Below, piece after piece: positions 12,457-24,060 of a stretch of 64,000 nt of DNA; position 1 is the stretch's first letter; every line of letters begins with the position of its first letter. The translations under genes and the position numbers were made by a program. Below the pieces are notes generated by a model. The model was not told the DNA's origin and ran no database searches. It saw only the letters and a list, made by a program, of their open reading frames with translations. This stretch comes from Luscinia megarhynchos. Its lineage: Eukaryota; Chordata; Aves; Passeriformes; Turdidae. The DNA lies in NCBI GenBank assembly GCA_034336665.1, contig CM067566.1, forward strand, positions 20,628,330 through 20,692,329, written 5' to 3'.

Positions 12457-15400
12457 AAAATACTTTCAGGAATAAAATAGGTCATGACTTATTGCAAGTT
12501 CTGACAAAACCAACACTGTTGTTCCATGAATAGGGATAAAACAATGACCACTACTTAGATTTTTTGGTCCTCTCTCAAATATAATGCATAACTACAATAC
12601 ATTAAGAATATCACAAAATGCAAATTGTTCTAAATCTAAAGCCATTCAAACACTTTCAAATTCATTTAAAGTTTTGGGATATTTCCCTAACAAAATGATC
12701 TCTCAGGTAATATGTAATATAAGAACATATACAGAATATTCCCATTATTGCATATAATTTAAATCTTACAGAACATAATTAAGGAAATGTCTGTGCTCGT
12801 TTTTCATTTCTGATATATTTCTCATAAAATTTATTCTTGAAGTGCCACAAAACTCAAATAATGTTTAATCATGGTCTCCTTTAAAATTCTCTTTTCTTAA
12901 ACCAAATAAATAAACAAATTTGCATTCCTAAATATAATCCTTAAGCCTGATGTATGCCTGATAAATGGAATCAACAGATGTTTTTAAGCCCTGCTTTTTC
13001 ATGGTTATAGCTATCTCCTTAGAAAGAAAAGAAATATTTGAAAATAACAAAAGTGGATGAAAACACTTTTATAGACAGGTTTTTGCACTAGTAGGGATGC
13101 TAAATATTTATGGAAATGGACACTTTTTAAATGGTCTAGCACTTTTAAATTCACTATAAAAGAACCATCAGCACTTCAAGTGCTTCCAGTCACAAAACTA
13201 TGCTTATTCCTAAATTAACTTTAATAAATACTAACATCAACCAATTTTTTTAAAAATTACATATTCTAATTGGTATGCAGAGTATTGGGCTAGAGTTTGA
13301 ATATGACAAATGAGCATATGTGTTCCATGGAAATAATAAATACATTCAATACCTACATCATCTCATGCTTTTGGGGCAAATCTTTGTTGCAAAAACCAAT
13401 TAATTAGTATTTGGTTAAAAATATAAAAGGTGTAACAATAACATGCTGTTTTTATTTCTACTAAATAAAAATATAACTGTTGAGGGAATACTTCACTTAT
13501 CCTTTAGCTCTGTTTGAAGGAAGTCTTGTTGCCCATTTTGTATTTATAACATAAATATCTGCCTAAATTTGTCTCTCTTATGTGAGAAAAATAATATGAA
13601 GAGACTGAGTTTCCATCTTGTAATTATTTTCATCAAACTTATGAAATCCACCTGATGAATTTTTTTTGTATTATTAGTCACTTTCTCTTTACATTATATT
13701 TTCCTGTGTCCTTCATCCATAGGAGTAATGCAGAATTAAAAGTATTTTCTTTCCTACTGAATGTCAAGCAATAAGATAATTCTTCCTATCTATCTTTTTA
13801 ATTGCTTCTCAATTAGAAATAAAGTTCCACTTCTGTGACTAGAGTAGGCCATGGTAACAATGGAGATCTGAATATAATCTTCTTCTAAAGCTCATTGCAG
13901 CCTTTAATGAGTGATATAACTTTCTAGGTAACTTAGTTAACTCCTCATTGTCAACCCAGCCTTTTGGATTGTGGGTCCTGGGTAGTAATAAGACGACTTC
14001 CTTCCCCACTCATCCTCTAGAACAGAACTTTTGTAGAATAAGGCACTACCAGGCCAGATCATGAGTATTCAAAGACAGCACTAGCAGACCATGACAGAAG
14101 TAAAACACCAAACTGTACTGAAAATAATTCCTAGACTGTAGTGTCTTCTCTCCCCTCACAAGTTCAACCTAAACCAAGTTGAGTAGTATATATTCAACAG
14201 TCAATATAGGGCATTGGCAAATAACATTTTGCAAGTCAATTTAAAAATGTTGCTGATACTGATTGTAATTCAGATTGTTATTATATCAGTGAGTTCACAA
14301 GTATGCAAATATCTCCTTCCTCTTAAACAGAACTAAAATAATTGTATATATTGACAAAGTAAATATGAATGTTGTGAGATTTTTCTCCCTAGGATATTAA
14401 CTTTCTTCTGGCAATAACCAAAGGATGACAAATAAAAGTATGATGACATTTTACTGTGTATACTAGGGAGATAAGGAAAGAAGTAAGGAGATCTTAACAA
14501 CAAGGTATGAAACTAGAAATTTCTCTGCTGGCTGTGTATGCAATATCAAAAGCACAGATTCAAACAACAAAAGCTCTTTGCTTCTTAGTTGAAACTGATT
14601 AAATTGTGAGGGCTGCTTCTCTGCACTAGGGGTAGACCTTCTCAACACTTCTATTCAGAAAACACCTCATATCAGGAATTCTGAGTATTTGATTAACTGT
14701 CTTTCAATCGGGAATGGTTTTGGTTGCTTTTTAATGTTCTGGGGTTTTTTAAGTGATGGAATGAAACAAACTGAGAAACAAGTATATTATTTTTTCCAAT
14801 TTTCCTCAGAAAGGGTGATTATTTCCACTTGAAAAGATTCTATGGCTTATTTGGTATAGTTAATATTTCAGTACCTCTAAAACAATTCTTTTAAACCTCA
14901 GTGGCCATTCTTTGGCTTTAGGGCTATAGCTATCTGCCCAAAAAAATATTGAACTAGGCTTCATTTAAGGGTTAAAAATATTTCCAGATCTGTGCAATGC
15001 CAAATATAGGATATCTTAGGGGCTCCAAACTTGATTCTTGAGCCTCATATAATTATTATGCAAATAATGCTAAGACACATTTAGAGACCATACACATTTC
15101 CATGTAAGTGAGTTGCAAACATAAACACCAGCTTCACCATGACAAATAGTGCCAGTCATTTTTGATACCTGGATGCACAGACAAAAAGGGAGGAAAAAAA
15201 AGAAAAGCCAAACATGCCCCATTGCATATATATTTATCTACTTTCAGAGGTTAGGCATAATTGCCAAGAGAAAATATATTGCTTGAATTTGTTTTATAAT
15301 GATGTATATATAGTTTCTGTTCATCTTTGCAACATACAACATTATCTGTATGTACTTCCATAGTGATTAATTTGTGTTTTTAGCACAAATTAAGATTGCT

Positions 15401-16361
15401 ACAGTTATTTTTTTCTTTTGTCCACTTCTTTAAGAGAACCATTAATAAAAACAAAGAAATAAAAGTATGCACACCCCCAAACACCAGTGAGATGTCAACA
15501 TTCTAGAACTTTAATTATGTAATGGGAAATTCTAGGACAGTATTAATAAAGATTTCTTTCTCGAAGTCAAATGCCATCTAGATGTGTTATTTTTGTTGTG
15601 TCAAGAAATTTGCCTGAAATAACCAATTTTCACTTCAAGATCCATATTTGAAAAATGCCTTAACTTTCACAAAAATGAATTCAAGGGGACATGAAATTTC
15701 ACATTACGTACACTACTTTTGTCAGTTTCATTAGTTCTGAGGGTATATTTGCCAAAACTAGGATATCTGAAGTAGACTCAAAATGAAAATGACAGATTGA
15801 GAAGTGAAGAGGGAAGAAAAAACTTGTTTTGTAGCATCAGTTCAAATGCTTTGATGTCTAGCTGATCGAGAAAAAATGTTCATGGAATGAAAACAGGTTA
15901 CAAAATCTCTTCCAAAAGACAGCACAAATTTGAAAGTACAGCTTCAAGTGTTGTTCTGTGAATTCTAAAATATTTTCTTGTTTAATGACTGTGCTTCAAC
16001 TTATAAACGTAAAAAGTGGAAAAATATCTCAGAAAATAAAGAAAAGACATTTTATGTTAAGCAGCTCACATGGATCCTTATGTGTCTCTTCTATGAACTA
16101 CCAGTCAAACTGTGTGCTATAAAAAAAATCCAAAACCATCTCTTTGCTTTTGTTGCACTCTGGAAAATCCTGTATAAGAAGTCATGGAGTCGTAATGGAA
16201 TAAAGACAAGGAAAAAAATTACTAATTGAAAATTGGAACTTTCAAAACAGACACTGGTGTGCAGAATTGTCTCCTTAGTAACAAGTTTAGCTCCTTCATA
16301 AAATTCAGACTATATTTATACACATCTAAGTTCTCATTGTGGTTTTAGATTTTGTTCTAAA

Positions 16362-16362
<1 letters not shown>
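12457..16362. other. AT-rich non-coding DNA, no feature recognised
   Basis: About 3.9 kb without a recognisable repeat, RNA gene or exon. Short patches near 13.9 kb are slightly richer in GC but match nothing I know. Confidence 0.6.

Positions 16363-16399
<37 letters not shown>
16363..16399. repeat. (AT)n microsatellite, about 18 units
   Basis: A pure alternating AT run, followed by a further AT-rich tract to about 16450. Confidence 0.96.
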
Positions 16400-16406
<7 letters not shown>

Positions 16407-16825
16407 TAAAGTTAATTAAATTAAATCAATTTGATTATATATTATATACATTCATGTACATGCTTACATATATATTTGTTTTTAAACCACAGAGGGAAGA
16501 GCATATTTTAAATATGCTAAAATTTGATTTAAAATATCTAGTGAGGAAGGGAATTTTTTAAAAAGGAAAACAAATTACTGAACTTAATGTTTGAAAATTA
16601 TTAAATAAAGCAATTAATGAATTTGATGTTTGAAATATATGCTATTTTTTAAATAATCCTCACTGGTGATTTTTGAACATAATATCTATATGACTAATGA
16701 AATTAAAATATTTGACACAATGTTTTTAAAACAATCAAAAGCCTTGAAAATCATCTCCAGCTTCTCAATCATAAAAGAAAATTTCTATATTTTCACATTT
16801 TCCAATGTCTTCCCTTACACAGTTG
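16400..16825. other. Very AT-rich DNA, nothing recognised
   Basis: Sequence composed largely of A and T, with many AATTAA-type words. No gene or repeat family is evident. Confidence 0.5.
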
Positions 16826-17190
16826 GCTGCCTTGTAAAACTTTCCCCCGAGGGGAAGATATCGAGACATTCACATTGCTCATCCCATCTGATGGGGCATA
16901 AATGGCTCAACTACACTCTCAACTACATGAGAGACAGATGTCATGTCTTAGAAGGTGTCATAAACCATTAAAGATGCCCAAATTCTCCACAAAACTTATT
17001 TTGGGGGCCTTCCACAAGCACAGTCCACAGTGTTTCAACTGACAGTGTAAAACTCCCCTCCAGGGGAGGTACCTGGGTGTTCCTGTATGAATCTAAACAT
17101 ACGTCAGCACGCTGAACTTTGTGTTCCCTGGGCTTTCCCCACCACCAACTGCTCGAGACTGTGACCATCATTTTGACCAATGGACATTTA
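16826..17190 (+). mobile_element. Diverged LTR-like element related to the one at 56.5 kb
   Basis: This patch is clearly richer in GC than its flanks. It shares an ordered set of blocks with 56541-56835: GGGGCCTTCCAC, then an ACAGT-rich segment, then AAAACT plus a CCCCxxAGGGGAG block, then an acctxgg(c/t)g(c/t)tcc block. The CCCC/AGGGG block occurs twice here, near 16845 and 17055. A TATA-like GGCATAAATGG lies at about 16894, just after a small hairpin (CCCAT-CTG-ATGGG, 16883-16895). These properties suggest the LTR of a passerine endogenous retrovirus, probably ERVL-like. The boundaries and class are uncertain because I could not align it to a library. Confidence 0.5.
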
Positions 17191-17900
17191 AATTGCAACA
17201 ATCAAGTCTCATCCATATGTAGTGATATCTTTCTACTCTTATTCATTCTTCTTCTTTCTTTTCCTGATACATTTTCTCAAGTGTTATTTTCATGCTTTTA
17301 TATTACTATTACATATTACTATTAATAATGGTTAATACCTCCTTTCCACTGTAACCAAATTGTTCTAAAAGAAACCCTACCTATATATATATATGCTTTT
17401 ATAAACACAAATAATCCAATGCAATTTCACTTTAATCTCCCCCAAGGGATTTATTAACAAGAACCTGAGTTACCCTAGCCTTCAGGGGCAGATCAAAACA
17501 ATCATTTACAGTTGTGGAAGTACAGAAAGTGATGCTTTGTGTTGTCTGCTAAATACAGCATTGGCTTTGAAAAGGAAAATGAATCCCATAAAGATGGCCA
17601 AAAACTCTGCAAAGAGATTTTGCTTGACTAAAATCACAGTGAATTTTTCAGGGATTCCAACAAAGATGCCAATATTTTTCTCAATTGGGTGCTGTCTTTT
17701 CTTCTTCTTGAGCTGAAAAACAGTGTCACTGTTTCTGTTATAAACTCTCCCCATAGTTTGTTGGAGCCTTCCTTGGAAGGCATTAAGACTTCCATTGTAC
17801 TCCACGCTTTTTGTAATGGATGCACTTTGAGATTAAAATGGGGAACATATGGCTTTCAGACCCTCAGAAAAAAAACTCACTTTGGGAATATAACTTCATC
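17191..17900. other. Unclassified region with a 99-codon minus-strand frame
   Basis: The minus strand from about 17870 to 17450 has more balanced composition than its surroundings and an open frame at 17506-17805. Its predicted product has a lysine-rich stretch (QLKKKKRQHPIEKN) followed by a hydrophobic segment (FLAIFMGFIFLF). An AATAAA occurs on the minus strand near 17450, downstream of the stop. I recognise no protein family. It could be a decayed retroelement, a transcript 3' end, or chance. I do not call it a gene. Confidence 0.25.
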
Positions 17901-19111
17901 TGAAAGTTATATTTATCTGAATGAATGCATCAAATATTTGAATCAACACTTAATATGTACTGATGAAAAAAGTGAAAAGAAAGTGAAGAAAAGCAGGAAA
18001 ATCAATCTTGAAAATATATCAGGATGTCATGAACCTACTGTAGCCCTATAATTTGAAATGTGTAGTGTTTAACAATAGATACTTCTCACTCTATGGAAAA
18101 CATCCTTGAACTCAAAATTGTATGTATTGTGACTTGGAGCACTAAAGAATCAGCTCTTTCCTGAGGATCTGTTGAATGCATGATTTCTCAAATGGTGAAA
18201 GCATCAACTAAGATTCTCCACAACACTTCCTGTTCTGTTTCTCAATTGTCTTTTCTAGTGTTCCAGAATCCTGTGTAGTGCTTGGAGTGACCATCCAGAA
18301 CATACAACTAAATAAAAATAATAAATTTATATACTATAGAAAACTTGGAAATTGCACATCTCTTAAAAATAATTTTCAATTATTCCTACTAAATATCAAG
18401 CCATGACAGAATTTGATTGCAGTGCAATAGAACTGATTCCAATATTTGAAATAACACATACTGAAAATATTTGTGTCTGATGGATTAATTTCTAGAAATT
18501 AAGCATCTGTTACAACTTAGCTTCTAAGATTAGAAAAACAAAATAAAACACACTTCCACATTAATTGGGCAGATGGAGAGAACAGAATTTGAAATTACAA
18601 TACAGTAATTGATCAGGATTGTAATGATGCTAATTCCAATTAAAAGAACACTAACAAGACAAATGTTCACTTGAAATCAATATCATGTTAATGAGGGGGT
18701 CTATATCTTGCTGTCTTTGCTGATTTATTACCACAAGCAATGATTTTCAGACAGAGTTTACCTGCCAGGAAAACTACTCAAAATAAATGATGATGCAGAT
18801 AGATAATTAGAAGAATGTTGGAGGAGGACTATAGTCAGTCACTGGAATGGCACCACTGAAGATGATAAAATATCTGTTTTCATTGTAGTTATGACTTAGC
18901 ATCTATGCAAAACACAGTGTTTCAAATTACAAATAATAATGAAAATGAAAAATAATATTTAATGACTCTTCCCCAAAGTAAAATGAACTTCTACAACAGT
19001 TAGTATTAGATTGTTAATACTAAATACCCAGTGATTATAATACCAAATTGATTGAAATGTTTGAAAATTTAGGAATATATTTAATTTGCTTTTGTAAACA
19101 TTGTTCCATAC
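17901..19111. other. AT-rich DNA, with a possible conserved noncoding patch
   Basis: No gene or repeat is recognised. Within it, 18540-18720 is repeat-free and dense in homeodomain-type words (TTAATTG, AGTAATTGA, CCAATTAA, GTTAATGA). Such patches are typical of vertebrate noncoding regulatory DNA, but this is an inference from composition only. Confidence 0.35.
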
Positions 19112-19215
19112 TTATATATATTTATATTTATATTTATATTTATATTTATATTTATATTTATACTTAAGTTTATAGCTATAGCTATAGCTATAGTTAGTTA
19201 TAGTTATAACTATAA
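19112..19215 (+). repeat. Compound hexanucleotide array ending in a palindrome
   Basis: A (TATATT)n run at about 19112-19162 passes into (TATAGC)n at about 19169-19192, then into TAGTTAGTTA and the perfect 18-bp palindrome TTATAGTTATAACTATAA at 19198-19215. Confidence 0.92.
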
Positions 19216-19377
19216 GAAGTCCTTATAGAGAGATGCTGTGTAGCTCTGTAGCTCACCAATGTCTTGACTATGGCTTAGTGTTTGCACAGCATGAAGATTG
19301 TCTCCCTAGTAACTGCTGTGCATATTGAGATCCTACTCCTCTGGAAGTGACTGGACATTACTTGCTAAGAAGTACAG

Positions 19378-19552
19378 AATAAATATTTTTGTTATAATTT
19401 GTTCCTGTGTGCATCCTTTGCTTTTTTTTTAATTAAAAGGCTTTTATCTCAACCTGCAAGTTTTTAATTTTATTTTCTTCCCCTGTCCTGTTGATGAGGT
19501 GAGTGGGAGGATATCTTTCTTGAAACCTGAAGGCCAGACAAGGTTAATCCAC
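19378..19552 (+). mobile_element. 3' tail of an avian ERV LTR, same family as 38.5 kb
   Basis: The segment begins with an AATAAA polyadenylation-type signal at 19378. It then follows the order seen in a common avian LTR: a CTTTTATCTCAACCTGCAAG block, TTTTATTTTCTTCCCCTGTC, a GATGAGGTGAGTGGGAGGAT block, and GGCCAGACAAGGTTAATCCA. The better-preserved LTR at 38475-38981 has the equivalent blocks (TATCATTACCCATGAGCTTT; CAGCCAAGGTCAGCCTACCA) in the same order. Only the R-U5 end is recognisable. The upstream part, if present, is too diverged. Confidence 0.55.
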
Positions 19553-20841
19553 ATTAGTCCTATTAGTGTCTATTTTATATGTTAAACTTATATTACAGTC
19601 TAGAAAGCAAATATAAGCAGACTCTATCAATGGCATCAGGTGCTATGTCAAGGTAAGAACAAATATACAATTATAAAACATTTTTCCTATACTACAACTA
19701 ACTAACTTTACTATTTACTACAAACTTTATCGCTATGCCGAAAAATGTTTTACACCACAAAATTTCAGCCATTTCTCAAAGTATTTCACATTTCCTTATG
19801 CAGCAATTACTGTTGAAAACTGATACATTAAATACAACTGTATGTTTGCTGGACATTAAAGGTCCATTTCTGTTCCTAGTATACACAATAACAGTTCATA
19901 GCATTTATAGTCTGTAGTTTGTAAGTTCCAGATTCTCAAATGTGTATGCCTTTGAGAACAAGAGCATGCATACTAAATAAGTACACTTCCCATGCTCTCT
20001 TGAATACACTTTCCTTTTAAAATAATCAAACACTCATCCATAACTTGATTTGGTTTGAAGTGATTGTGTTAAAATCCCAGTGTAGCCCTATTAGCAGAAT
20101 AGTGTTAAGACAAGTATCAGTAAAAAAGTATTAGGGGTCTGGAATTTTTTATACAGGTATTGTGGTACACTTTAAAGTATCATCACTAATATTTGATGTC
20201 AAACCAAGATTAAATGTATGGCATAATAGCATGTCACTAGTGCTCACTAATCTAAACAACACTTTCAGACACAGAATATAAAATTCAGAGGTTAGGATAA
20301 GTAAATTACCTCGCTGCTCAATGCAAAGCTCTTTTTTTCTGCAAAGCTCTCTACAGTAAATTTCACTTAACAAAGTCTGTGTTATGTACTGTGGCTCTTT
20401 TTCCATCATTCTAATGCAATGTTAGAGCAGTTAAATATTGAAAAGTGTGAAAGACAAATATTTAAATAATTCTGCTCTTATGGGATGGGAAGACAAATCC
20501 AAACCCAAGAAATTACATGCTTTAAGAAGCACCAATATGGGGTTTCCAAATGTTTCAGAAACTAATGGTTATTTTCAGACACTAACAGCTATTTTCATAG
20601 CTAGACTTATGAATGTTTTATGATTTGTAAGAGCACCAAAACTGTTGGAGCCTGATTTAATATTACACCAATTAATATTTATTCCTTTTATATTTGTAAA
20701 TTATAGGGCCAGGAAGCATCACTGTGATGGTCTACTTTATCCTCCTGCAAAAATCATAAGTTAATTATAAGTTAAGTAATTTAACATTCTAATTGCCATT
20801 AAATCATGGAGATTTTGTAGTGAAAATAATACCAGCAATAT
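19553..20841. other. AT-rich non-coding DNA, no feature recognised
   Basis: No repeat, RNA gene or exon recognised. The minus-strand 86-codon frame at 20149-20409 has no recognisable motif. Confidence 0.55.
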
Positions 20842-20960
20842 GTCATAGAATCACAGAATGTCTCAGGTTGAAAGGGACCATCAAGTACATCTGCCTGCTC
20901 CTCACATGACAAAGACCTTGTACGGTCAGAATTTCACCAACATCAAGCACTACCAAGTCA
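20842..20960 (-). mobile_element. CR1 LINE 3' end fragment
   Basis: The plus strand reads TCATAGAATCACAGAATGTC and then CAGGTTGAAAGGGACCATCA, the reverse complement of the CR1 3' terminus. The inward boundary near 20960 is approximate, since similarity fades. Confidence 0.82.
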
Positions 20961-22699
20961 TATTTTTTGCCTCCCAAGTGATATCTTGTGTGTAGAATTC
21001 CTGGTTGTCCACATCAATACATATGTGGATGGCTACATTCTGTGCAAAAATTTCTGAAGTGAAAAAATGAGTTCATTGTGGCTCTCAGTGAAATACATTC
21101 CTCCAGTTTGTTATCATTTTCAACATTCTGCTCTTCGACTGTTGATTGAATAGTAGAAAGTGTCACAGAACCTAACTGGCCAGTGTCAATAATGCCATTT
21201 GTCTACTGAAACTTTTTTTTGTATTGGTTTCTCTTAGTTTGTAGTAAAACACCTGCAATTTTATGTTCATTAATTCATTGACTTATTCAATGTATATAAG
21301 GAATGTCCTGCTTTGTCAAAATACAAAATTATCTTCCAAATACGGCCTGTATTCTTACTATTATCTAAACAACGTATAATAGAAGTTTGTCATGTATTAG
21401 AAGTTATCATGGTTCATCCACTGAGTGATAACTTTACATGAAACTAATTATACTTATTTATAAATGCAAGCTAGCTTACTTTCAAAGACAGAAGAGTATA
21501 GTATTTCAAACTGCTTTTTATTTGTATAGAGGTTACTACACAGGACAAACATATATACAAACTGCCACAAGTCACCTGACAAGAATGCATTTATATATCC
21601 ACATCTTCATTTTACTCTTTATTGCAAGATATATTATTAAAATGCATGAGTGTATCAACAAGCAGATGAATTTGCACCTTATCTTGTTTTTTTCAATCAT
21701 TCCCTCAAACTTTTTGTAATCTTTGGGTATTTTTGGTACTGATATAAATTGACTCTAATTTACAAAACATGCTCAGTTGTTCAGGCTCAAGTGGTTTCTA
21801 GGAAATACCACTACTAGTGCTGTATGCTTATCCAAAAATATAATTTGAAGTGTGTTCATAATTTTTAAAGCACTGGATACCATAAACCAGACCAAATAAA
21901 GGGATAATCTCTAGTGCAACCCTGAAGATCTAGGATCTTCTTTGTTTTAGCTGAGACTGATGACACATACCCTGAAAAGCAATGCTTCTTCCTTCCCTGT
22001 TTCTCTTTATAGATGCACTATTTAATACTTATCTTTATGGGAAGTTCAATTTAGTATAGCTATTTTTTTTTCTCTATGTGTATTGCAGCATTTGTTGCTG
22101 TCTATGTCATAGAAAGATTTTTTGCAAGAAATTCTTGGAGCTATAACATCTGGAATGAAAAAATAAGATATTTTTTTTTCTGGATTTTCTTCTTGAATTT
22201 TTCTTAAGCCAATAATTTATTCTCAGATTAGTTAATATTTTTGCTGTTAAATTAAAAGATACAAAACCCCACCTTTAATTAACCAAGTTACAATACTACC
22301 GCTATTGCTCAAACTACCCAATTAATAAAGAAAAAAACTGTTATAATAGGATTAAAACTAGTATATAAAACTTTTTTGGTATAGATCACTTCCTTATAGC
22401 ATTTTGCTCTTCCTTCCAAAGACCCTCTGGATCCTGAAGTCTTCATGGAAGGAAGGAGGAGGGGCTTTCTAAAAAATCAGTAATGTGCGTCATGCTTTCT
22501 GTTGAGTCTTGATATTTACTTAGAATACTTTAAACATATTTTCATCTGTACAAAATGCTTTCCTCTCACTGTATCACCATGGAGGTTTAGAAGTAACACA
22601 TGATCCTCCCCCAGTTTCAGCTGGCAGAAAGGATGGCTGCTGCACGTAACTTTTTTCCTGGAGGGATTCATAAAGTTGTGGCCAAAACAGGGGAGGCAG
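20961..22699. other. AT-rich non-coding DNA, no feature recognised
   Basis: No repeat family or exon is recognised. Composition shifts to GC-rich from about 22600 onward as the minisatellite island begins. Confidence 0.55.
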
Positions 22700-22855
22700 G
22701 TGAGGTAAAATGCTTGACAGTGCCCTGAGAGCACCACCAGGCCTGACCATCCCCTGGGCCTTCTCCATCATGTCCATGCCCAGGACCCCTCCTGTCCAGT
22801 GCCCCCTCACACCCATGGCCATCAGCCCTCACTGCAGCTGCCCTCAGCTCTGCAC
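22700..22855. other. GC-rich left flank of the minisatellite
   Basis: C-rich on the plus strand, with scattered words also found in the tandem unit (CAGGCCTGACC, CATGCCCAG, CCCATGGCCATC). It may be decayed repeat units or the unique seed from which the array arose. Confidence 0.5.
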
Positions 22856-23970
22856 AGCCCTGCCCAGACCAGCCACGGGCACTGCTAAGCCAGGCCTGAC
22901 CCACAGCCATGCCCAGCCCTGCCCACACCGGCCATGGGCACTGCCAAGCCAGGCCTGACCTGTAGCCATGCCCAGCCCTGCCCACACCGGCCATGGGCAC
23001 TGCTAAGCCAGGCCTGACCCGCAGCCATGCCCAGCCCTGCCCAGACCAGCCATGGGCACTGCTAAGCCAGGCTTTGCCCACAGCCATGCCCAGCCCTGCC
23101 CACACCGCCACAGGCACTGCCAAGCCAGGCCTGACCTCGCAGCCATGCCCAGCCCTGCCCAGACCGGCCATGGGCACTGCTAAGCCAGGCTTGACCTGCC
23201 CACAGCCATGCCCACACCAGCCATGGGCACTGCCAAGCCAGGCTTTGACCCACAGCCATGCCCAGCCCTGCCCACACCGGCCATGGGCACTGCTAAGCCA
23301 GGCCTGACCCGCAGCCATGCCCAGCCCTGCCCACACCAGCCATGGGCACTGCTAAGCCAGGCCTGACCCGCAGCCATGCCCAGCCCTGCCCAGACCAGCC
23401 ATGGGCACTGCCAAGCCAGGCCTGACCTTACAGCCATGCCCAGCCCTGCCCAGACCAGCCATGGGCACTGCCAAGCCAGGCTCGACCCACAGCCATGCCC
23501 AGCCCTGCCCAGACCAGCCATGGGCACTGCCAAGCCAGGCCTGACCCGCAGCCATGCCCAGCCCTGCCCACACCAGCCATGGGCACTGCCAAGCCAGGCC
23601 TGACCCGCAGCCATGCCCAGCCCTGCCCAGACCAGCCATGGGCACTGCCAAGCCAGGCTTTGCCCACAGCCATGCCCACACCAGCCATGGGCACTGCCAA
23701 GCCAGGCTTTGCCCACAGCCATGCCCAGCCCTGCCCACACCAGCCATGGGCACTGCCAAGCCAGGCCTGACCCGCAGCCATGCCCAGCCCTGCCCAGACC
23801 AGCCACGGGCACTGCTAAGCCAGGCCTGACCCGCAGCCATGCCCAGCCCTGCCCACACCAGCCATGGGCGCTGCCAAGCCAGGCTTTGCCCACAGCCATG
23901 CCCAGCCCTGCCCACACCAGCCATGGGCACTGCCAAGCCAGACTTTGCCCACAGCCATGCCCAGCCCCAG
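22856..23970 (+). repeat. 59-bp GC-rich minisatellite, about 19 units
   Basis: The core GGGCACTG(C/T) recurs 19 times, at about 22877, 22936, 22995, 23054, 23113, 23171, 23225, 23285, 23344, 23403, 23463, 23522, 23581, 23640, 23689, 23748, 23807, 23866 and 23925. Most spacings are 59-60 bp. Two shorter steps of about 54 and 49 bp reflect units lacking the AGCCCTGCCC segment. A partial twentieth unit ends near 23970. Units vary at a few linked positions: CTGCTAAG or CTGCCAAG; CCTGACCCGC or CTTTGCCCAC; CCCAGACC or CCCACACC. Because 59 is not a multiple of three, each frame reads through three units before repeating. Stop codons are rare, which yields overlapping frames of up to about 245 codons on the minus strand and 130 on the plus strand. 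These are repeat artefacts, not genes. Confidence 0.97.
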
Positions 23971-24060
23971 GGCCCTCCCTTCCCTCATCACGCCTCCCTC
24001 CCTGACACTCTCCAGCTGCCCGACAGCGTGCTTGAAATAAGCACCAAGATGTGAAAACAG
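23971..24060. other. GC-rich right flank of the minisatellite
   Basis: Pyrimidine-rich sequence (CCCTCCCTTCCCTCATCACG) that returns to ordinary composition by about 24060. No repeat family recognised. Confidence 0.4.

Noticed and set aside
23180..23917. 245-codon minus-strand frame rich in Trp, Gly and Ala
   Set aside because: It lies wholly within the 59-bp tandem array and is explained by repeat arithmetic.
22856..23970. CRISPR-like repeat array
   Set aside because: Units are directly adjoining without unique spacers, and the surrounding sequence is vertebrate DNA.
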